From Pomacea canaliculata (lineage: Eukaryota; Mollusca; Gastropoda; Architaenioglossa; Ampullariidae): a DNA stretch of 64,000 bases. Numbering within the stretch: position 1 is the first letter of the stretch; the number at the start of each line of letters is the position of its first letter. The stretch is taken from contig NC_037599.1 in the NCBI RefSeq assembly GCF_003073045.1, positions 2,418,001 through 2,482,000 of the forward strand, in the 5' to 3' direction. The notes beneath the pieces are model-generated. The model was not told the origin of the DNA. It saw nothing but the letters and a program-made list of their open reading frames with translations, and ran no database searches. A program made the position numbers and the translations under genes. Positions 36,597 through 48,844 of this stretch are shown piece by piece.

Positions 36597-39500
36597 ATGG
36601 GGCGATCAGCTTGTTTAGAGTTCCTTCTCTTCCTGTTGCTGCTGCAAACAAACTCTTTCGGAGCAAACGCAGCTGCGAGCAGTTGTCCACATTGCGAGGA
36701 TTCGTGCTGCAGTCTTGACATCCAGCTGTACAAGCAGCTGCGCGTGGACGTCAACTGCTCGCAACCTGATCACGCGGTCATCGTCGTGGACACGGAGACT
36801 ACAAGTGATGCCGCAAACCACCGCGACGACCCAACGTGCAACGAAACCTCCCTGATTTACGACTACGGATGTCTGACGGATCTTCCTGTCAACATCTGTG
36901 ATTTTCCCTCCATCAGGGCCGTCAGACTGCTCTACAACAACCTGACTACCTTTCCCCGCCTCACCTGCCTGCATCGTTTGCTCGTCCTTGACCTCCGCTA
37001 CAACGCTATCACTCAAGTTCCGGAAGGAGCCTTTCACGGTCTCCCCGAGCTTCGCGAGGTCTACCTGGACTTCAATGTCATCACCTCAATCCATCCTGAC
37101 GCCTTCGATCCACACGTGACTGAACTAAAGATCTTCACCATCGCCAACAACCTTCTGACCGTCGTCAATCCTTGGCTGTTCCTCCTGTCCTACGAGTTTT
37201 GCGAGTTCGATTTCAGCAATAATCACATAAAGGATTTAAGCAATGAGCATCATCGAAATATCAACATGTCTGTCAACTACGGACCTGGCTTTGTGGATTT
37301 TTCTTATAATAATGTCACGGCATTGCCTACAAATGAGTTTATGAAGTTTGGCATCAAGACAATGAACGATATGTTGAAATTTTTCTTGTGGGGATTTGAT
37401 TTTCGTCACAATCCTTTCCACTGTGACTGTCAAATGTACGACCTCCTTGGATATTTCGATAACTTGACACTCTTTGTTCGGGCAGATATCTTGAATGTCA
37501 CGTGTGGTAGCCCACCAAAGTTCAAGGACGTTCCTTTCAATAAAGTACCACTGGACGAGCTGGTGTGCAATGTCACAGAGAACTGCCCGTCGTCCTGCAC
37601 GTGCACTAAGAGACCTTATTATCAAGACTTGTTGGTGAATTGTACTTACAAGCGACTGCCGACCCTGCCTGACGACACGCCGGAAGGGAGCCTCACTATG
37701 AACATGATTCAAAACGCCATCACGCGCCTGGACTGGCAACATTACCTCAAGCGAGTGGTTCATCTGAACCTGACGGACAACCACCTCCGCGACATCGACT
37801 GGCAGGCGGCGCTGGCGCTGCGCAACGTCAGGACCCTTGACCTTCGCGGAAACGATCTTCACCATGTGCCCAGCACCTTACAGGTTGTGTCCCCTAACGC
37901 GCTGTACCTGGACACCCACACCCTCAGGTGCACCTGTGACCTGGAGTGGTTTCCGGCCTGGGCCAGGTACTACGTCGGGGACAACATACGAAAGGTAACA
38001 GGAGCTTCACTCCTTTCTTAGTGTATCTCTTCTTCTTTTCATTGATTACCTGGTACATGCTGCCCGTGCTCTTATAAAACGATAAAGGGAAATATAGCAG
38101 TGAGTTTGTTGTGTCTGTGATCAAAATACTAAAATACCTCCTATAAGCATGTCTCTGTTTGGCCTGAGATGTAGTAGAGAGAGATGGACAAGGAGTTTCC
38201 TTTGTGTGTGTGTGACGTGCATTTCTTATCACGCTCACCCTAATAAAAAAAAAGACTTCATTATAAAGAGAGAGGGAGGCAGACTGCAGGCCCCGTATGC
38301 ATGTTGCGGGAATGAGGACAACTCCGTTTACCCGCTATTCGCGGAGTGCTAGTCGAGACCTAGACGCGCTTAGAGCCTATATGAAACTACGCATGCGCAG
38401 AGCTGTAGTCGGTCTCCATTAGCTTTCGGTGACTGGCAGCGGGGACAACCGCTGCTATTTTTAGAAGCGGCGATAACCCGATGGCTGTCAGTGAAGGCAA
38501 ATGAAGGCTAACTACTTCCTATCGTCACCTCGTCCTTCCTTTACATCGAGCTGTCGTCTCCGCGATACATAATTCCCTCCCACATACACACTCGTATCTG
38601 CTTATCTATACATGTGTACTCCCACAACCACCACACATAGCCTCATATCTGCTTATGTGTCTATATGTAACCCCACACACACACACAGCCTCATATGTAC
38701 TTATATATGTTTATCTAACCTTCCCCCCCCCCCCCCCGACACACACATCTGCTTACATATGTAAATCCCCCCACATACACATGCTCTTATCTGCTTATAT
38801 ATGTATATAAACTACCCACACACACACACACATGTTCATATTTGCTTGTATACATATAACCATCCCCCTCCACACTCATATACACATTCTCTAAATTCCT
38901 GTAGATTACCATCCTGAGTAACAACAAACTGAGCTCATCTAATGTTTTTTTATTTGTTGTCAATAAAGAATGGAACTTAAAGGCATTAGGATTGTGAGTA
39001 TAGTAAAGTGATAAATTATTTGCACGTTGGTCAACTAATTTTTTAGAGTTGAATAGATTTTGAAATTCATCCCTTACAAAGTATATACAGTCAAATCTCC
39101 CTACTATGCCACCTACCGGGACCGAGCAAAAGTGACATAGTAGCGAGAGTGGCATAATACGGAGGGTTCGTAAAAACGGCTTTATTTGCTCAAGTTACGC
39201 ATCAGTCCAAAGCTCTCGAGAATCGTCTGCTGGCACTAGCTGTCTCCTCTCATTCGCCCCCTCACCTCTTCATCCTCCACCCCTCCCAACCACATCCTCG
39301 CACCTGCATCCTGTCGCTAGTCGACCCCCTCCCGCTCTCCCTCTGTCACGTGACTGTCACCCGCCAGCGACACCCCCCCCCATCGCCAGCCTCCACCCTC
39401 CCCCTTTGTGTGTGCTAGGTTCCGTCCACCTAACTGCCATGTCCCACACTACCATACAGTATAATAATCGAGCACTGCGTGGAATTTCACAACTTGTGCC

Positions 39501-40834
39501 TTTTAACAATCACAAAAAAGTGGCATAGTAGCGAGAGTAGGGGTGGCATAGTAAATTTTTTTTTACATTGAATTTATAGTCGGGACCGAGCAAAAGTGGC
39601 ATAATACCGAGAGTGGCATAGTAGCGGGTTGGCATAGTAGGGAGATTTGACTGTAGAGCCTTTCATTTCTAGGGTCTCGTTTTGTCTACATTTTTCTTGT
39701 AAACATGTACTTGACTGTAGGTCATCAACATTTCAGATGAGTGCGGTCTGTCACCAAACACCCGATTTCGTCTCAACAATTGACATTGTTGCCACAGAAC
39801 ACCGTGAAGGCCGCCATATTCCCTCGCGAGTAGCGAGTTATTCAGCCCGAGAACTCGGATAACTAAACGCGATCAGCCAGCCTGGAGAGCTTCTCCGAGC
39901 TCACATGCAAACTAATGTTTCGATGCTATTCACCCTGATCCGCGCTAGGCACGTTTAAGCACTTTCTCCGGTCTACATGCATACGGGGTCTTCAGATAGA
40001 TGTCTACAGAAAATAAAGGAAAGTATGGAAAAGAAGATGAAAAGACTTTGTGTGTATGTCCGTCCTGTACTTAACACGCTTATAGCAAGAAATAGCATCT
40101 AACAAATGTCACGATCACAACAAATGTCACGATCTCTTGACATTGTTTTGAGTTTCCTTCTTCCAAAGGTCACGTGCCTGTCGGAAAAGGACGGTCGTCA
40201 AGTGCTGCTGATCAACGCCACGCGAAAGGAACTCGGCTGTGAAGAAAACAATGACTCACCCCCTCAAGTGACTTTGGTTTCCATCATCTTGGTAGTCGCC
40301 GTCGTCGTCGCCTCCCCCATCCTCGTTGTAGTGTTTCGTCACGAGGTGTTGGTGCTCAAACATCGCTTGCTCTACCGTCATCACACAGACAAACACTTCC
40401 CCGCTCTGCTGGACGACCTTCGCTACGACGTCTTCGTCAGCACGGCCACCAACAGCGACAACGACGCCACCTGGGTGAGCAGGATCTTGCTGCCGGCCAT
40501 GGACAGACGCCGACTGACCTACTTTGTGCCACAGCGAGACTACCTGCCGGGAGCCATCCCCATGGACGAAGTGGTTCAAACCCTCCGACAGAGCAAGTGC
40601 GCGCTCATCCTGCTGTCGCCGGACTACCTGGCCCAGCCCATCTGCTGCTTCCAGTTCCGCCAAGCGTACGACATGATGGTCAAGGAGGGTCGCGGTCGCG
40701 TCTTCGTCGTGTGCTTGCAGAAGGTCAAGCGGGGTCAGGTGCAGGATAGGTTCCTAAGAGCCATGCTCAACCTCAACATGGCGTACTCAGGCCACTGCCC
40801 CGAACATCTTTCCGCTGTCCTCAGTCGCATATAA
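36597..40834 (+). CDS. Toll-like receptor D (LRR-TM-TIR)
   Basis: Exon 1 is 36597-37994 (466 codons), intron 37995-40168 (2174 bp; AAG|GTAACA, TTCCAAAG), exon 2 40169-40834 (221 codons plus TAA): 687 residues. The ATG at 36597 starts the signal peptide MGRSACLEFLLFLLLLQ; the frame upstream has no ATG. It has the same ectodomain plan as B and C (CPHCEDSCC cluster, two LRRCT caps, second LRRNT). TM SIILVVAVVVASPILVVVF; TIR with YDVFVSTA and QRDYLPGAI, no FW box. The intron is four to seven times longer than in the sister genes and carries a minisatellite and a pogo-like element. The second half of the ectodomain (about 37600-37990) and the TIR exon are almost identical to receptor E. AATAAA at 41010 is a likely poly(A) signal. 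Confidence 0.93.
38575..38890. repeat. Degenerate minisatellite in the receptor D intron
   Basis: About five to six diverged units of roughly 55-60 bp with the shared pattern CTCATATCTGCTTATATATG followed by a C-rich and CA-rich part; it includes a 16-base poly-C run near 38727-38743. It accounts for part of the unusual intron length. Confidence 0.7.
39088..39653. mobile_element. Tc1/mariner-superfamily (pogo-like) miniature element
   Basis: A 566-bp element in the receptor D intron, bounded by TA on both sides (39086-39087 and 39654-39655). The terminal inverted repeats are 24 bp and perfect, starting CAGTCAAATCTCCC. Subterminal repeats of the type CCGGGACCGAGCAAAAGTG and GGCATAGTAGCGAGAGT recur at both ends. 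No transposase frame, so non-autonomous; the perfect TIRs suggest a fairly young insertion. The pogo/Tigger assignment rests on the terminal sequence and the TA target. Confidence 0.9.
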
Positions 40835-40899
40835 ACCTACAGTTGCTGAACCACATCTGTCGGTTACATCATTCTTGACCGTCACTAAGGGTATTATTT

Positions 40900-41705
40900 C
40901 TAAAGGGTAACTGAGCCAAAATGTCAGTAATAAGAAAATGTCGAATACTGACAATATTTTTCTTCAATGTATCAGTAGAATGGGCAGCCTGGGGGACTTG
41001 TACTGTTGAAATAAACCGTACAAACCCTCACCCCATTCTTTCTTTATCTTCCTCTTCCTCCTTGCCATAACTTTTTTAAAATTTCCTTGAGTATGTCCGT
41101 GCCTGAGTCGATTCTCAGACGAGCACGTTGAAGTGTTTAAAGACGGAAAATAAAAAGTGGCCTAGAGCCATTGACCTTATCCTCGAAGTCACCATCTTGA
41201 AATCAGAACGAGGCCTTATGTGTCGTTGTATTTGCTTCGCTTGCAGGATGATATGTAGACACTATTTTATAGCAAGTAGCATAATGCCAATAGGGCTTTT
41301 TTTTTTTTTTGGTAGTGTGCTTGTTTGGTATTCACATTTTTCTTAACAGTGTGAAAGTGTGAAAATGTTATCACATATTTTACGTTTGTTTTTCATTTTC
41401 TCCACACACTTTGAAATGTTGATGTTGAATACCTTACCCCGTTTACTTGTGTGTATATTATTTCGTGTGTGCATTTATTATTTCTGTGACACCAACCACT
41501 CAAAAATGCTGTACCTTACGAGGGTATTTCGCATATTGCATACATATCTCTTTACATTTGTGTGTCACCAGGCTGTATAATTTGCTGTTTATCCTTAGAA
41601 TTTGTTGCAGGATGTGTACATTCAAATTTCTTATGTTTATGTTTCTCTTTCAATAATATGTCTTCCTTGCACCTTAAATTAAGAAATTTCAAGTATCTGT
41701 TACAG
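40900..41705. repeat. Duplicated 3' flank of receptor D (copy 1, left part)
   Basis: Aligned in the same orientation with 51935-52630. Shared runs include ACAATATTTTTCTTCAA, GCTGTACCTTACGAG and GATGTGTACATTCAAATTTC. No coding capacity is preserved; this is ordinary flanking DNA carried along in a segmental duplication. Confidence 0.85.
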
Positions 41706-43109
41706 CTTTCAAAGCTTTATTTCTCACTTGCAATCGAAAGCAAGGATAATGTGGCCACAATGTCACATGTGTCATCATCTGTACAGGTGGGTATACACAT
41801 GTGTCTGCACGATTTGACTTTCTTTGTGAGGTTCTCAGGCAGTCATTCTCGTAACCATGAGACCCATGAGGCCTCGTTAATAAATGTTGTGCAGGTCCTA
41901 AGGTCATGTCCACGTCGTTCTTCTAATCTGTCGAGTTTGTAGTGTGCTCTCTTTCGAGGTTTCAAGCACAATACTGCTTGTCCTCGCCTCTCTCAAAGAT
42001 AGTAAAACACGGAGATAGCGCACGACGCGGTTTACGACTTCCTCCAGACTTCATTCATAACGCAGCGCCCCGCGCGGCACGCATGGCGGTCTGTGCAAGG
42101 GAGACAACCACTAGACTGTAAACGTGCGATGCGATTGCCTGCAGCTGCTCTTATTCTTTGGTTTTGCTCTAGGAACCTATTATATGTTTATGTGTGTAGT
42201 GATAATAAATAATGGCTTATTATTTGCAAGTTTTATTAAAGAAATATTAAACAACATTTTACTCAAAGTGCTCCTCCACCTCTCCACTCTAGCTGTTGTC
42301 TGGTGTGCGCGTGCAAGCAATAAAGCTGTTCTTGTAAATATTCATATTAATTCTGATATGACGAACTTCCTTCTGAGTTGAAGATGAATGCAGGTGAGCA
42401 ATGGTATGCACGCATATTGTCATGTGATGATGTTGACACAAACAACACTGGGTGGAACAGTGGGAAGCTTTTCCGCAAGTGTAATAACTGAAAATGAGAT
42501 TATTTTTTCCTGAAAAGCGAAATAAAGTTAAAAAGCATACCATCAACACTACCACCTCTGAGCGGTGATGTTCTAGTCCCCACAGACTGTCATGAGAACA
42601 TTATCAGATATTTACACTGTCAGTACCACAACTGGTTGCAGATAACTGTGTGTAAATACATAAACATGCACCCGCCACACTCCATCACAACAACATTATA
42701 GCCTGACATTCACAACAGAGACAGAATGTGTGAGATGTGAAGAAGATGAGGTTGGTGGTCATGCTGCTAGCACCCACAGGTTGCTATGGTCAATGTAGCT
42801 GGCATCATCTCTGAATTGCTGCTTTCTTTGGGAGCAGTTATTTACTGCTACTTATTATATCAAAACAGTCTCCTGCACCAAATTCCTCGTCCACCTCATC
42901 AACTCGTGTACTTTCCTGGAGACATTCCCATTGGGTTGTTGGTTCCGTTCTCTGTCTTCGCTTGGACCGCACGAACGGACAATGGACACTTGAATTTTTG
43001 CAGTTGGTGGAAGAAAGTGGTCGTGAAGATCATCGTGAGAATCAGTCAAAGTACCTTTACACTTTGGCTACAACATTGGAAAGATCAAGGCTAAGCAGTC
43101 TCACACACA
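41706..43109. other. Spacer between receptors D and E
   Basis: About 42060-42260 is the second block of the duplicated flank (matching about 53685-53885; shared run ACCACTAGACTG and following). From about 42785 the sequence matches that before receptor D. No gene seen; CA run at 43101-43119. Confidence 0.6.
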
Positions 43110-43652
43110 CACACACACGCATAAACACAAACAAATGAATCCCTTAAACAACTGCTGATGGCCTTCTGTCCCTGACAGATACCCGGGGTAACAGGGTCGG
43201 TGGCTGTATGTAACGCACATTGTACCCTTATCAAGGTTAGCAAGAAAAAAAAAGACTGCTGCACACTTTATATGATTTATAGCAGGAAGTGGTACCCATC
43301 GTGTCGATTGGCGGCGAGAAAACCCGTGTAAATTGTAGGTGTATATATTCCAATGTCACTAGTTGCTTGCAGTACATGTTTGATCTTTTCGTGGAGAGAA
43401 GACAATATATACAGACACCACCCACAGGAGCCAACTCTTTGTATTATATCTCCCACAGTTCCTGAGACTGCTGCGGGTCCTGAAGAAGTTCTCTCCCAGT
43501 TCTTTACTAACGCTTTTCTGTGGTGAAGTATTCAATATTTTCTTCTACCTTCTCCTGTTTCCTACCACCTTAGCTCTTTTTTTTTTTAATCTCTGTAAGA
43601 CCTGTGTGCAGATTAAGTTGTGCGCACCCTGGGGAAGAAGGAAAAGGAACCA
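43110..43652 (+). promoter_or_regulatory. Conserved 5' flank of receptor E
   Basis: Counterpart of 36061-36596, with the same TATA-like GTAGGTGTATATATTCC at about 43337 and the same GTGAAGTATTCAATATTTTC near 43522. A longer T-run precedes the coding part. Confidence 0.5.
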
Positions 43653-46181
43653 ATGGGGCGACCAGCTTGTTTAGAGTTCTCTTCCTGTTGCTGCTGGAAA
43701 CAAACTCTTTCGGAGCAAACGCAGCTGTGACAAGCTGTCCACATTGCGAGGCGCGGTGCTGTAGTCTTCACATCCAGCTGTACAAGCAGCTGCGCGTGGA
43801 CGTCAACTGCACGCAACCTCATCACGCGGTCATCGTCGTGGACAAGGAGACTACAACTGTTACCGCAGCGTGCAACGAAACCTCCTTGATTCACGACAAC
43901 GGATGTCTGACGGATCTGCCTGTCAACATCTGTGATTTTCCCTCCATCAGGGCCGTCAGCCTCCGCTACAACAACCTGACTACCTTTCCCCGCCTCACCT
44001 GCCTGCATCGTTTGCTCGTCCTTAACCTCACCGGCAACGCAATCACCCAGGTTCCGGAAGGAGCCTTTCACGGTCTCCCCGAGCTTCGCGAGGTCTATCT
44101 GGACGGCAATGTCATCACCTCAATCCATCCTGACGCCTTCGATCCACACGTAACTGCCCTTCAGATCTTCACCATCGCCAACAACCTTCTGACCGTCGTC
44201 AATCCTTGGCTCTTCTTCCTGCCCTACGAGTTTTGCGAGTTCGATTTCAGCAATAATCACATAAAGGATTTAAGTAATGAGCATCATCGAAATATCAACA
44301 TGTCTGAAAACTACGGACCTGGCTTAGTGAATTTTTCTTACAATAATATTGTATCGCCAGGAAAAGAGTTTATGAAGTTTGGCATCAAGAACATCGACCA
44401 GACCATGAAATTTGTCATGTGGGGATTTGATTTTCGTCACAATCCTTTCCACTGTGACTGTCAAATGTACGAACTTATTGGGCTTTTCGATAACTTGACA
44501 CTCTTTGTTTGGGCAGATGCCTTGAACGTCACGTGTGGTAGCCCACCAAAGTTCAAGGACGTCCCTTTGAACAAAGTACCACTGGACGAGCTGGTGTGCA
44601 ACGTCACAGAGAACTGCCCGTCGTCTTGCACGTGCACTAAGAGGCCTTATTATCAAGACTTGTTGGTGAATTGTACTTACAAGCGACTGCCGACCCTGCC
44701 TGACGACACGCCGGAAGGGAGCCTCACTATGAACATGATTCAAAACGCCATCACGCGTCTGGACTGGCAACATTACCTCAAGCGAGTGATTCATCTGAAC
44801 CTGACGGACAACCACCTCCGCGACATCGACTGGCAGGCGGCGCTGGCGCTGCGGAACGTCAAGACCCTTGACCTTCGCGGAAACGACCTTCACCATGTGC
44901 CCAGCACCTTACAGGTTGTGTCCCCTAACGCGCTGTACCTGGACACCCACACCCTCAGGTGCACCTGTGACTTGGAGTGGTTTGCCGCCTGGGCCAGGTA
45001 CTACGTCGGTGACAACATACGAAAGGTAACAGGAGCTTCACTCCTTTCTTAGTGTATCTCTTCTTCTTGTCATACATTACCTGATAGATGCTGCACGTGC
45101 TCTTATAAAACGATAAAGGGAAATATAGCAGTGAGTTTGTTGTGTCTGTGATCAAAATACTAAAATGCCTTATACTGTATAAGCATGTCTTCGTTGGTAT
45201 GAGAATTGTTCTTCATAGCGCGCACACACACACACAAACACTCACACGCCCGCATGCACTCACCCACAAAAGAAGTCTTTGTCCACCTCTCCTACACTCA
45301 TCTGCACAGACATTTCATAGTCCTAATTAAGACGTGTCTATATAAAGCATTTTGCATATACATATTTAAAATGAAATAACAATAAGTACGGAACAGAAGA
45401 GCAAACGACTTTATATATATATGCCAGTCTGGTACTTAACACGCTTGTAACAATAAATAGCATCTAACAAATGTAACGATCTCTTGACATTATTTTGAGT
45501 TTCCTTCTTCCAAAGGTCACGTGCCTATCTGAAAAGGACGGTCGTCACGTGCTGCTGATCAACGCCACGCGAAAGGAACTCGGCTGTGAAGAAAACAATG
45601 ACTCTACCCCTCACGTGACCTTGGTTTCCATCATCTTGGTAGTCGCCGTCGTCGTCGCCACCCCCATCCTCGCTGTGGTGTTTCGTCACGAGGTGTTGGT
45701 GCTCAAACATCGCTTATTCTACCGTCATCACACAGAGAAACACTTCCCCGCTCTGCTGGACGACCTTCGCTACGACGTCTTCGTCAGCACGGCCAGCGAC
45801 AGCGACAACGACGCCACCTGGGTGAGCAGGATCTTGCTGCCGGCCATGGACAGACGCCGACTGACCTACTTTGTGCCACAGCGAGACTACCTGCCGGGAG
45901 CCATCCCCATGGACGAAGTGGTTCAAACCCTCCGACAGAGCAAGTGTGCACTCATCCTGCTGTCGCCGGACTACCTGGCCCAGCCCATCTGCTGCTTCCA
46001 GTTCCGCCAGGCGTACGACATGATGGTCAAGGAGGGTCGCGGTCGCGTCTTCGTCGTGTGCTTGCAGAAGGTCAAGCGGGGTCAGGTGCAGGATAGGTTC
46101 CTAAGAGCCATGCTCAACCTCAACATGGCGTACTCAGGCCACTGTCCAGAACATCTTGACGCTGTCCTCAGTCGCATATAA
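43653..46181 (+). CDS. Toll-like receptor E (LRR-TM-TIR), start codon out of frame
   Basis: Exon 1 runs from the inherited ATG at 43653 to 45025, intron 45026-45515 (490 bp; AAG|GTAACA, CCAAAG), exon 2 45516-46181 (221 codons plus TAA). Domains are as in D: CPHCEARCC cluster, LRRs, two LRRCT caps, second LRRNT, TM SIILVVAVVVATPILAVVF, TIR with QRDYLPGAI and no FW box. Oddity: relative to D, four bases are missing in the signal-peptide codons (about 43678-43684), so the ATG in MGRPACLEF lies in a different frame from the receptor. The receptor frame is open upstream to 43604 and still encodes a hydrophobic LFRVLFLLLL but has no ATG of its own there. Either an upstream spliced exon supplies the start, translation begins at a non-AUG codon, the gene is newly broken, or the base calls are wrong. 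The rest is fully open, which argues against long decay. Confidence 0.8.
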
Positions 46182-48844
46182 ACATACAGTTGGTGAACCA
46201 CATCTGTCGGTTACATCATTCTTAACCGTCAAACCACTCTGTATCCTCTTAAGGATAGTATGCTGTTGGGATCTCTTGCATATCTGTACATTATGAACGT
46301 CACAATATGTCAGCAATGACCAAAAAGAGACAATAACTGTTTCCAAAGCTTTCCCTAGCAGCATCGGAAACCATAAGCTCAAGGGGTCCACCAAGTTTGT
46401 CTTGATCCGACTGTGATACAGGGGGTCAATCTATCGCAATGCTTGACTCGTCTTGCATGCGCTGTCAGCGCATGCGCACAAAGCCAAGCTCCACGCTCGC
46501 CGAGGCGAAAACAGAGTGCGGGAGATCATGCCCACATATAGGGTCATGACCCTAACAATGGCAATGACTCTTCGCCATAGCGTGCTACATACGACCACAT
46601 GCGTGCAGGCAAAGCCGCCATTTTCAAATGTGTGAGTCTACACTTTTCCCAACAGAAAAGCTTCTCAAGCGGTCAATTTCTATACTGATACATGTGTTCG
46701 CGCTTCGATAACAGTACGTATAATTTGTATACTCTATATTAACATAGTTATTGAGATTTAACTACAGAAATGTCCAAATTTAATGCAGAATATCATTCTA
46801 AGAGAAAAAAGATTAAGAGTACACATTAACGCAATAAATGCACAAGTTTTCCAGACAGAGGTAGAAATCGTGCTCAGCAGTTTCTGAACGCTTGCATTTG
46901 ATAATTCTTTAGCGTTAGCAATGGAGAGAATTTGGAGCTGTCAGAATTTCCTCAAATTGCGATACGAAAGTGGAACGTAACAGAGCTTCGACAGTTCCGT
47001 CTGTTACTGGTACGATAGCGTTAAAATGCCAGGTTTCTTCGGGGCAGTATAATATTTTTTTTCTCTTATTTATTGTGGGTTTGTTTTTTGTTTTGTCTTG
47101 CAAGTCCTGGCTGTGTGTGAACTATGCTGATTATTAGCTCATAACCTTTCATGTTTATTTGTTCAAGAAGCAGTGTTTGTATGGTAAAGGATTTTTGGTG
47201 TAAAATGTACTTGCTTTGTCACATATTGCTGATAATGTTGACAGATTTGTCCTTTGGACTCTTAACTCTGCCTCTCAATTTTATATTTTTTTTAGGCTAG
47301 CTTAAACGACTTTTTCAAACACCAACTTTCCACTGCAGCAGCTAATTAAGAATATTTGTCAAAGAGCAGCATAAGGATTGTGTTCCCAGTGGTGAACCAA
47401 AAAAAAAAACTTATATAGATAGCCCATTGACAACTGATTGTGACTGGAAGTATCATTTCAGACAACTTTAATGGTCTTTTTTCAACAACAAATCATAATA
47501 ACTGCATAATGGTCAATAATTTATTTTACTGTTATTCTAGATAGCTGGCTGCTGCATTTTAAGATGAAGTGGTCACAGGGTGTGCAACTTCCCACTACAA
47601 TCTATTGAACCAGATGCAAGCTTCATTAATTAGAGCTATAAAGCTGATTCCTCATGTCCTATGCTTCCAGTTCTCCTGCACAAGTCATTAAGTAAGTGCA
47701 ATTTACTTTTGATTCATAATATTCATAATCCTTGTGCAGAAGAAAATTTATGAAGCATGTGACCATTAATGGTCAAAATGACTTCTATGTTATTATGTGC
47801 TGCAGATTTAAGGAAGGAGAAAAAGATATACCTGAACTGTTTGAACACAGTCATTACACCACAGATAGTGTAGCTTTTGTTGTGATGCTGCACTATAGAG
47901 TGTGTTATTATTATACTTTTGATCTTGATTTGTGAAATCTTATTTGCTTCTATATTTATTTCCATGCAGGTAACTACCAAGAATCTAGCTGAATCTGCAA
48001 GGGACAAAAATGTCGGAGGTGGAGAGTGATGACAAAAATGCTCCCACTCAACCAAAAAGGATACGGATAACTCCGATTAGATTTCGGTCTGTTTTCATTT
48101 CCTCTGCTTAATTTTTAGGAATTTTTTTTGGTGGACATCATGTAGGGACACAAGGCTGTGTCCTCTTTCTGGTAAAATAGCATACAGTGATAAACAAGTT
48201 TTGTACAATAACAATAAAAATGTTCTTTAAAAAAATTTTAACAACCTATCAGCAGCTGACAGTTTTAAATGTACTAAGCTGAAAAAAGTTTATGCAAATG
48301 TATTCATTGACACAGGGATGCACAGCTAACAGCGAAGGAGAGAAGGATGCCGAGGAATCACTATATGCTGACCATTCAGTTATGCAGCAATGTCCACCAC
48401 CATTGCCATACTCTTTGCCACTAGTGGTTGGCACCATCTCAAGGGTGTCCCAAGTAGCAGCTTTCAAAAAAGGACTGTTTCACCTTTGCCTTCACACCCA
48501 GCGCCTTCCGATTCCATTGTCTGGTTTTCAGCCTGCCAGCATAAAGACCCATAACCCCTTGGAAGGTAATTAAAAGCCATTTTGTTTATAATCATTTTAG
48601 CTTTTTTTCTTCTTACCCTTGGCCAAGAGTTATGAACAGTGCTTTTATGAGTTAAACTGGAAGCGGAAAATCCAGCCTTTTGCCATAGTGAAAAAATTTG
48701 AAACAAATATGGATCACATATCAGATAGATATGACAAATGGTAAAGATTAACCAAAATTAATGGTATTTTCCAGCGCATTGTGAACTATAGCAAAGCTAG
48801 AAAAAGATCATTATTTTACATGTTTTCTGCTATTGTGTTCTTAG
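46182..48844. other. Start of DNA interposed after receptor E
   Basis: About 50 bp after the stop still match the D flank, then similarity ceases near 46235. Contains a perfect 8-bp-arm inverted repeat (46455-46475) overlapping AGCGCATGCGCA, which fits the NRF1 site consensus, within a GC-richer patch that could be an old promoter. Exon-like pieces at about 47740-47890 and 48290-48570 may belong to the decayed gene downstream but are not certain. Confidence 0.4.

Noticed and set aside
37236-37865. Minus-strand frame of 209 codons opposite receptor D exon 1
   Set aside because: A shadow of the LRR ectodomain; the same shadow occurs opposite receptor E, and the sense strand clearly carries the receptor.
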